Part shown: in pieces, positions 14,178 to 18,920 of the stretch | Layout: every line of letters begins with the position of its first letter | How positions within the stretch are numbered: the first letter of the stretch is position 1 | Assembly: GCA_012719015.1 (NCBI GenBank) | Contig: JAAYBE010000361.1 | Location: 1 to 18,920, forward strand | Reading direction: 5' to 3' | Origin: Actinomycetota bacterium | GTDB lineage: Bacteria > Actinomycetota > Thermoleophilia > UBA2241 | DNA length: 18,920 bases | Notes under the pieces: generated by a model | Databases searched by the model: none | Seen by the model: only the letters and a program-made list of their open reading frames with translations | What the model was told of the DNA's origin: nothing | Program-made: the position numbers and the translations under genes

Positions 14178-15394
14178 GCCCGTCCGAGACGACCACCCGC
14201 GAACGCCTCATGGACCCGCAGCAGACGACCCTCAGGGTCGTCATGGTGGACGACGAGGAGGCGCTCTGCCTGGGCGTGCGCCGCATCATCCAGAAGTACA
14301 AGGTGCACGTGGCGGACGTGCTCGTCGACGCCGACTACGACTTCCGTTACTTCACCAGCGGTGAGGAGTACCTCGCCTGGCTGGAAGACGGCGGCGAGGT
14401 CGATCTGCTGCTCCTCGATCTCAAGCTGCCCGGAGTCGGCGGCATGGACGTCCTGGACGCCATGAGCGAGCAGGGTCGTGAGGTCCTCACCATCATGATC
14501 ACCGCCTACGCGACCTTCGAGACGGCGGTCAAGGCCACCAAGCTGGGTGCGTACGACTTCCTCGCCAAGCCGTTCACCCCCGAGGAACTCCGCTACGCGC
14601 TGCGCAAGGCCACCAACCAGCTCATCCTCAGCAAACAGGCGCGCAAGCTGGCGGAGGAGAAGCGCGAGATCCGCTTCAACTTCATCTCGGTGCTCGCCCA
14701 CGAGCTCAAGGCGCCGCTGAACGCGGTCGAGGGCTACCTGAACATCCTGCGGACGACCGAGAACGACCAGGACCGCCAGATGGTGGAGCGCAGCATCGTG
14801 CGCGTCGACGGCATGAAGAAGCTGATCGTCGACCTGCTCGACATGACGCGCATCGAGTCCGGGCAACGGGAACGGACCATCAAGCGCCTCGACCTGAACG
14901 GACTGGCGCATGCATCGATGGAGCTGTTCGCCCTGGACGCGGAGCGCCGGGGCATAAGCATGGAGCTCGACACGGAACCGGACATCGAGCTCGCCGCGGA
15001 CCCGGGCGAGGCCGAGATCGTCCTGAACAACCTCATCTCGAACGCCGTGAAGTACAACCGCGACGGCGGCAGCGTGACCGTGAAGCTGTCGCGCGACGGC
15101 AACGCCGTCACCATCGCGGTGACGGACACCGGGATCGGACTCACCCCGGAGGAGGCCGGCAAGCTCTTCAACGAGTTCACCCGCATCAAGAACGAGCACA
15201 CCGTGAAGATCCTCGGCAGCGGACTCGGGCTCAGCACGGTGCGCAAGATCGCCAACATGTACGACGGCGAGGCCACGGTGACGAGCGAGCCGGGCGTGGG
15301 CAGCACGTTCACGGTGACGCTGCGGGACGCGCCGCGGGAAGAGACGCGCAGACCGGCGCCCGACACCGCCTCCGAGGCCGCCCCACAGCTCTGA
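14174..15394 (+). CDS. Receiver-histidine kinase hybrid
   Basis: A 406-residue soluble two-component protein with the receiver first and the kinase second. The receiver (about 20-145) has VDDEE (25-29), the acceptor D82 in LLDLKLPG, T110 in MITAYAT and K132 in AKPF, all canonical. Between its first helix and second strand is a longer insert, YKVHVADVLVDADYDFRYF (42-60). A helical linker (about 148-168) leads to the HisKA box SVLAHELKAPLN with H176. The ATPase domain has NNLISNAVKYN (N-box), TDTGIG, then GSGLGLSTV. The C-terminal 25 residues are low complexity. It has no transmembrane segment. The start ATG overlaps the stop of the upstream sensor kinase; a second ATG at 14210 would also leave the receiver intact. 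It is well placed to take phosphate from the upstream kinase and pass it on, but no DNA-binding domain is present. Confidence 0.88.
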   Translation: MSPSETTTRERLMDPQQTTLRVVMVDDEEALCLGVRRIIQKYKVHVADVLVDADYDFRYFTSGEEYLAWLEDGGEVDLLLLDLKLPGVGGMDVLDAMSEQGREVLTIMITAYATFETAVKATKLGAYDFLAKPFTPEELRYALRKATNQLILSKQARKLAEEKREIRFNFISVLAHELKAPLNAVEGYLNILRTTENDQDRQMVERSIVRVDGMKKLIVDLLDMTRIESGQRERTIKRLDLNGLAHASMELFALDAERRGISMELDTEPDIELAADPGEAEIVLNNLISNAVKYNRDGGSVTVKLSRDGNAVTIAVTDTGIGLTPEEAGKLFNEFTRIKNEHTVKILGSGLGLSTVRKIANMYDGEATVTSEPGVGSTFTVTLRDAPREETRRPAPDTASEAAPQL

Positions 15395-15478
15395 CGGCTG
15401 GACCGGCGGGAGCCGTGATCCCGCTCATCCGCGCCAAGATGTCCATGTCCTGTTCGGACCGCCCTCCAGGATGCCGGG

Positions 15479-15506
15479 TTGTCCCTGCTGCCCGATATGC
15501 GATACT
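15479..15506 (+). promoter_or_regulatory. Possible promoter of the second hydrogenase operon
   Basis: TTGTCC at 15479-15484 (four of six -35 positions) and GATACT at 15501-15506 (four of six -10 positions) are separated by 16 bases. The AT content around the second box is high for this region. A start near 15512 would put the GCGCAC-AAA-GTGCGC repeat (15530-15544) just downstream, as an operator might be, and would give a leader of about 240 bases. The matches are only moderate. Confidence 0.35.
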
Positions 15507-15529
15507 TGCCTTCTGACGCTCGTGACCTC

Positions 15530-15544
15530 GCGCACAAAGTGCGC
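15530..15544. repeat. Perfect inverted repeat, operator candidate
   Basis: GCGCAC and GTGCGC are perfect 6-base inverted half-sites around the spacer AAA. The element lies about 24 bases past the possible -10 box at 15501-15506. It does not match the Rex consensus. It may bind an unidentified regulator or form a small hairpin. Confidence 0.35.
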
Positions 15545-15753
15545 CGACTATCGGGGAACGGGCGCGGACAGACGGAACACAGGTGTGGCCACTCCGCGGA
15601 GTGTGCAGCGGCAGTCGGTCGCCGTCTCCGAAGCGTGTCCCGGCCTTGCCTCGGCGTGCGCCGGGACCGCCGCAAGCGGCGTCCGTCCGCCGGCTCCGGT
15701 GGTGGGCGCGAGCGTCGCGCCTGGGGGAACGCAAACGGACAGAGGAGGCCGTG

Positions 15754-16125
15754 GTGCCGAAGATCCTGATTGTCGACGACGACCCGGACATCGTCGATGC
15801 CGGACGCCTCGTGCTCGAGCGCGAGGGTCACGAAGTCGTCGGCGCGCCCAACCGTGCCGACGGCATGAAGAAGCTCGAGGAGGAGAAGCCCGACCTTCTC
15901 ATCCTCGATGTGATGATGGAGGAGCCGGACGACGGGTTGCGCATGGCGCGCGAGATCCGCAAGGCCGGCAACCAGGTACCGATCATCATGCTCACCAGCG
16001 TCAACGCCGCCATGGGCCTCAACATCGACAAGGACGGCGAGATCGTCCCGGTCGACGAGTTCCAGTCCAAGCCGGTCGAGCCGCAGACGCTGGTCGCCAA
16101 AGTCAAGAAGCTCCTCGAGCGGTAG
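15754..16125 (+). CDS. Single-domain response regulator leading the second hydrogenase operon
   Basis: A 123-residue receiver without an output domain. Its pocket is VDDD (7-10), the acceptor is D52 in LLILDVMM, with T81 in LTS and K106 in SKP. As in the receiver at 11697, the turn after the acceptor lacks the usual MPxMDG (here MMEEPDDGL), and a long loop (SVNAAMGLNIDKDGEIVPVDEFQ) separates Thr from Lys; both share an A(L/M)GL(D/N) motif there. Start: GGAGG at 15744-15748 is five bases before GTG 15754 and only two before GTG 15751, so the second is preferred. It is 13 bp ahead of nuoE and probably co-transcribed with the hydrogenase. It could be phosphorylated by the kinases at 12123 or 14174 (inference). 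Confidence 0.87.
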   Translation: MPKILIVDDDPDIVDAGRLVLEREGHEVVGAPNRADGMKKLEEEKPDLLILDVMMEEPDDGLRMAREIRKAGNQVPIIMLTSVNAAMGLNIDKDGEIVPVDEFQSKPVEPQTLVAKVKKLLER

Positions 16126-16138
16126 GAGGAGATCCCCG

Positions 16139-16639
16139 ATGGCAACCACCATGACCAACGACGAGCTCAGAGCCGACATCGAGGCGCTGGTCGAGAGGCT
16201 CGGCCCCGGACGCGCGTCTCTGATCCCCATCCTCGCGGACGTGAAGCGGCGCTTCCACGAGATCGACTCGGAGACCATGCAGACCATCGCCGATGTGCTC
16301 GACATCCATCCGGTGGAGGTCCACAGCGTCGCCTCGTTCTACGCGTTCCTCCACTCCGCCCCCGAAGGGCAGTTCGTGATCCGGCTGTGCGGCACCCTGC
16401 CGTGCGACTTCGCCGGCAAGCAGGCCGTGGCCGACGCGCTCAGGACCGAGCTCGGCATCGGGTTCGACGAGACGACCGAGGACGGCTTGTTCACGCTCGA
16501 GTGGACGAGCTGCATGGGCATGTGCGACCAAGGACCGGCCCTGCTCGTGAACGACGAAGTCCACACGCGGGTCACCCCCGAGAAGGCGAAGGCGGTCGTC
16601 GCCGCCTGCCGGGCCGCGGCCGTGGCGAAGGAGGCGTGA
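16139..16639 (+). CDS. nuoE: NuoE-like [2Fe-2S] subunit of the second [FeFe]-hydrogenase
   Basis: A 166-residue thioredoxin-like [2Fe-2S] subunit. Ligands are C84 and C89 (CGTLPC) and C125 and C129 (CMGMC), the family's Cx4C...Cx3C pattern. The helical N-terminal part contains RASLIPILADVKRRF (25-39) followed by HPVEVHSVASFYAFL. It lacks the low-complexity tail and the extra N-terminal cysteines of the NuoE at 5728, and the two are clearly diverged copies rather than a recent duplication. A strong GGAGGAG ribosome site overlaps the stop of the receiver gene and precedes ATG 16139. It would relay electrons between the flavin subunit at 16645 and HydA at 17861. Confidence 0.93.
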   Translation: MATTMTNDELRADIEALVERLGPGRASLIPILADVKRRFHEIDSETMQTIADVLDIHPVEVHSVASFYAFLHSAPEGQFVIRLCGTLPCDFAGKQAVADALRTELGIGFDETTEDGLFTLEWTSCMGMCDQGPALLVNDEVHTRVTPEKAKAVVAACRAAAVAKEA

Positions 16640-16644
16640 GAGCC

Positions 16645-17841
16645 ATGCCGGTCATCATCGAGACCCAGGGCAACGCCCTCACCTACGAGACCATCGAGCC
16701 GGAGGCCGGACTCAAGGCGGCGCTCGCGACGTCACGCGCCGACCTCGTCGACACCATCCGCGACAGCGGGCTCATGGGCCGCGGCGGGGCCGGCTTCCCC
16801 ACCGGCATGAAGTGGGGCTTCTGCGCGGCGGAGAAGGCCGACCAGAAGTACGTCATCTGCAACGCCGACGAGGGTGAACCGGGCACGTTCAAGGACCGGG
16901 TCATCCTCACCCGCTTCGCCGACCTCGTCCTCGAGGGGATGACGATCGGCGGCTACGCCGTCGGGGCCAGCCTCGGCATCATCTACCTGAGGGCCGAGTA
17001 CACGTACCTGCGGCCCCACCTCAACGACGTGATCCAGAAGCGGCGCGCCGCCGGCCTGCTCGGCCACGACGTGTGCGGCGTCGAGGGCTTCGACTTCGAC
17101 GTGATCGTCGCCATGGGCGCCGGCGCCTACGTGTGCGGTGAAGAGACGGCGCTCATCGAGAGCCTCGAGGGGTTCCGCGGCGAGCCGCGCAACCGGCCGC
17201 CGTTCCCGGTGGTCGCCGGCCTGCTCAACAACCCGACGGTGGTCAACAACGTCGAGACGCTGGCCTCCGTGGCGGCCATCATGGCCAAGGGCACAGAGTG
17301 GTTCAAGAGCTTCGGCACGGACAAGTCCAGCGGCTACAAGCTCTTCAGCGTCAGCGGCGACTGCGACAAGCCCGGCGTGTACGAGTTCCCGTGGGGCATC
17401 ACCGTCGCCGAGCTGCTGAAGGAGGTCGGCGGCGAGGGCGCCAAGGCCGTGCAGATCGGCGGGGCCAGCGGCGTCTGTGTCCCGGCCCGCGACTTCGAGC
17501 GCAGGCTGGCGTTCGAGGACATCCCGACCGGCGGCTCCGTCATGGTGATCGGCCCGGACCGCGACATCCTCGACGTGGCCGAGAACTTCCTCGAGTTCTT
17601 CGTCGAGGAGAGCTGCGGCCAATGCACTCCCTGCCGCCTCGGCAACCCGCAGATGCTCGAGGCCGTCAAGCTCCTCAAGGCGGGGGCCTGCCCGCCCGAG
17701 TTCCTCGAGAACGTCAAGGAGCTGGCCGGCACGATGCAGGTCGCCTCGAAGTGCGGCCTCGGGCAGACCAGCCCAAGCGCCTTCCTCTCGATCCTCGAGG
17801 GCTTCGGCGACGAGATCCACAACCGCGCCGCGGGCGCCTGA
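16645..17841 (+). CDS. nuoF: Minimal NuoF-like NADH-binding FMN subunit of the second [FeFe]-hydrogenase
   Basis: A 398-residue flavoprotein that oxidises or reduces NAD(H) through FMN and a 4Fe-4S cluster. GRGGAGFPTGMKW lies at 45-57, CNADEGEPGTF at 72-82, GAGAYVCGEETAL at 158-170, and the 4Fe-4S ligands are C324, C327, C330 (ESCGQCTPC) and C370 (KCGLGQ). It has neither the N-terminal 2Fe-2S domain nor the C-terminal ferredoxin motifs of bifurcating-type HydB proteins, and no GltD-like part, so it is far shorter than its counterpart at 6716. This resembles NuoF of complex I and suggests simple NADH-linked chemistry, though that is inference. AAGGAGG at 16628-16634 is ten bases before ATG 16645. 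It starts five bases after nuoE and is followed by hydA. Confidence 0.93.
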   Translation: MPVIIETQGNALTYETIEPEAGLKAALATSRADLVDTIRDSGLMGRGGAGFPTGMKWGFCAAEKADQKYVICNADEGEPGTFKDRVILTRFADLVLEGMTIGGYAVGASLGIIYLRAEYTYLRPHLNDVIQKRRAAGLLGHDVCGVEGFDFDVIVAMGAGAYVCGEETALIESLEGFRGEPRNRPPFPVVAGLLNNPTVVNNVETLASVAAIMAKGTEWFKSFGTDKSSGYKLFSVSGDCDKPGVYEFPWGITVAELLKEVGGEGAKAVQIGGASGVCVPARDFERRLAFEDIPTGGSVMVIGPDRDILDVAENFLEFFVEESCGQCTPCRLGNPQMLEAVKLLKAGACPPEFLENVKELAGTMQVASKCGLGQTSPSAFLSILEGFGDEIHNRAAGA

Positions 17842-17860
17842 CGATCGCGGAGGAGTGAGC

Positions 17861-18920
17861 ATGAGCAATCCCACCACCCCGATCCATCGCGCGCCGCTCT
17901 CGCAGCAGCATCGGCGCGTCATCACCACCACCAGCCCGGACGCCATCGGCGCCCAGGTGAGCGTGACCATCGACGGCATCGAGACGAAGGTGCCGTTCGG
18001 CACCACCATCCTCGAGGCCGCCAAGAGCTGCGGCGTCTCCATCCCGACCCTGTGCGATCACCCCGACCTCGACGTGGCCGGCGTCTGCCGCATGTGCGTC
18101 GTGGAGGTCGAGGGCCAGCGCACGCTGCAGCCGGCCTGCACGTTCCCGGTCGTCAATCAGATGCGGGTCAGGACACACACACGCAAGGTGCGCATGGCGC
18201 GCCGGCATGTGCTGGAGCTGCTGCTCAGCGAACACCACGGCGAGTGCTACAGCTGCGTGCGCAACGGCAACTGCGAGCTGCAGTCGCTGGCCGAGGAGTA
18301 CGGCATCAACGCCTACCCGTTCGGGCATCCCACGGAGTCCCAGTTCGACCCGGACTACTCGAGCTACTCGGTGATGCGCGACATGGACAAGTGCATCCGC
18401 TGTCGCCGCTGCATCCGCACCTGCATCGACGTGCAGGAGGTCGGCGTGTTCGAGGCCGTCGGCCGCAGCGACAAGGTCACCATCGAGACCTTCGAGGACA
18501 TGCCGCTCGGCTCGGTCGTGTGCATCAACTGCGGCCAGTGCGTCAACCGCTGCCCGGTCGGCGCCCTGTACGCCAAGGACGAGACCGACGAGGTGTGGGC
18601 CGCGATCGACGACCCGGACAAACACGTCGTCATCCAGACGGCGCCCGCGCCGCGCGCGGCCATGGGCGAGCTCTTCGGCCTCGAGCCGGGCACGCCGGTC
18701 ACCTTCGAGATGAACACGGCGCTGCGTCGCATGGGCTTCGACCACGTGTTCGACACCAACTTCACCGCCGACCTCACCATCATCGAGGAGGGCACGGAGC
18801 TCATCCTGAGGCTCTACAAGGCCCTGGTGGAGAAGGATCCGGACGTGGCGCTGCCGCAGTTCACGAGCTGCTCCCCGGGCTGGGTCAAGTACCTCGAGCA
18901 CTTCTACCCCGAGTACCTGC
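17861..18920 (+). CDS. hydA: Second catalytic [FeFe]-hydrogenase subunit, partial (cut by the window end)
   Basis: The first 353 residues of a second group A [FeFe]-hydrogenase; the frame is open at the right edge, so most of the H-cluster domain is missing. An N-terminal extension of about 30 residues precedes the 2Fe-2S domain (C65, C76, C79, C93). The His-ligated 4Fe-4S motif follows (His at 125 or 126, C129, C132, C138). Two ferredoxin motifs are at C178/181/184/188 and C221/224/227/231. The visible start of the H domain reads QTAPAPRAAMGE (259-270) and FTSCSPGWVKYLEHF (334-348). It is similar throughout to the HydA at 9787 but diverged. A GGAGGAG site at 17849-17855 is five bases before ATG 17861, and the gene lies 19 bp after nuoF. 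The remaining motifs and the tail cannot be seen. Confidence 0.94.
   Translation, partial: MSNPTTPIHRAPLSQQHRRVITTTSPDAIGAQVSVTIDGIETKVPFGTTILEAAKSCGVSIPTLCDHPDLDVAGVCRMCVVEVEGQRTLQPACTFPVVNQMRVRTHTRKVRMARRHVLELLLSEHHGECYSCVRNGNCELQSLAEEYGINAYPFGHPTESQFDPDYSSYSVMRDMDKCIRCRRCIRTCIDVQEVGVFEAVGRSDKVTIETFEDMPLGSVVCINCGQCVNRCPVGALYAKDETDEVWAAIDDPDKHVVIQTAPAPRAAMGELFGLEPGTPVTFEMNTALRRMGFDHVFDTNFTADLTIIEEGTELILRLYKALVEKDPDVALPQFTSCSPGWVKYLEHFYPEYL

Larger units (their letters stand above)
15395..15753 (+). other. Gene-free region rich in inverted repeats upstream of the second hydrogenase operon
   Basis: This 359-bp stretch has no supported gene. It contains ACGGCT/AGCCGT right after the upstream stop (15394-15399 and 15411-15416), a possible promoter (15479-15506), and four further inverted repeats. 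These are GCGCAC/GTGCGC with spacer AAA (15530-15544), the perfect 14-base palindrome CACTCCGCGGAGTG (15590-15603), GTCCCGGC/GCCGGGAC with a 15-base loop (15637-15667), and the tight stem CGCCG/CGGCG with loop CAAG (15668-15681, ends included as CGCCGC/GCGGCG). A long structured leader is plausible. I do not recognise a known riboswitch. Confidence 0.5.

Noticed and set aside
15471..16154. Open frames spanning the gap before the second receiver (15471-16154, 15479-15769, and upstream extension from 15583)
   Set aside because: Basic, low-complexity products; the receiver homology begins exactly at GTG 15754 with a ribosome site just upstream.
1..18920. CRISPR arrays, insertion sequences, tRNA or rRNA genes, integration sites
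   Set aside because: No regularly spaced repeats, transposase motifs, terminal inverted repeats or cloverleaf-like sequences were seen on reading the window.

Overview
This is a high-GC (roughly two-thirds G+C by eye), densely coded bacterial window devoted almost entirely to [FeFe]-hydrogenases and the machinery that senses for them. Gene content (two NADH-linked [FeFe]-hydrogenases, a Rex redox repressor, no oxygen-linked enzymes) points to an anaerobic, fermentative or syntrophic H2-metabolising bacterium. High GC, strong GGAGG ribosome sites and GTG/ATG starts would fit an anaerobic actinobacterium (for example Coriobacteriia-related) or a high-GC clostridial lineage; the sequence alone does not decide.

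Layout. (1) 1-1191, minus strand: a class III PLP aminotransferase whose C-terminus runs off the left edge. (2) 1192-1484: divergent control region with a good sigma-70-type promoter and a Rex-type operator on its downstream edge. (3) 1485-11562, plus strand: nine tightly packed genes, several overlapping by 4-8 bp. They are a Rex repressor fused to a DRTGG domain, an RsbW/RsbT-like ATPase fused to ferredoxin and H-cluster-like domains, a free-standing DRTGG protein, a PHP-domain protein, a second HATPase protein, then NuoE, a thioredoxin-like 2Fe-2S protein (HndB-like), a 1017-residue NuoF-GltD fusion and the catalytic subunit HydA. (4) 11563-11696: GC-rich tandem hairpins. (5) 11697-15394: signalling operon made of a lone receiver, a sensory [FeFe]-hydrogenase fused to a histidine kinase, and a receiver-histidine kinase hybrid. 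(6) 15395-15753: 359-bp gene-free region rich in inverted repeats. (7) 15754 to the right edge: a lone receiver, a second NuoE, a minimal NuoF and a second HydA cut off by the window end.

How it may work together (inference). The two NuoE/NuoF/HydA sets couple NADH to H2 turnover. The first, with HndB and the GltD-like module, may also use NADPH or a third carrier; the second has a stripped-down NuoF. Rex reports NADH/NAD+ and probably controls the first operon through the operator at 1410-1427. The H-cluster-like proteins at 2531 and 12123 look like non-catalytic H2 or redox sensors, one tied to an anti-sigma-type ATPase and one to a histidine kinase. Three receiver domains and two kinases are present but no DNA-binding output domain is encoded with them. 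The most interesting unexplained unit is the five-gene signalling set (Rex-DRTGG, ATPase-HydS, DRTGG, PHP, ATPase) directly upstream of the hydrogenase. The HydE, HydF and HydG maturases are not in this window.
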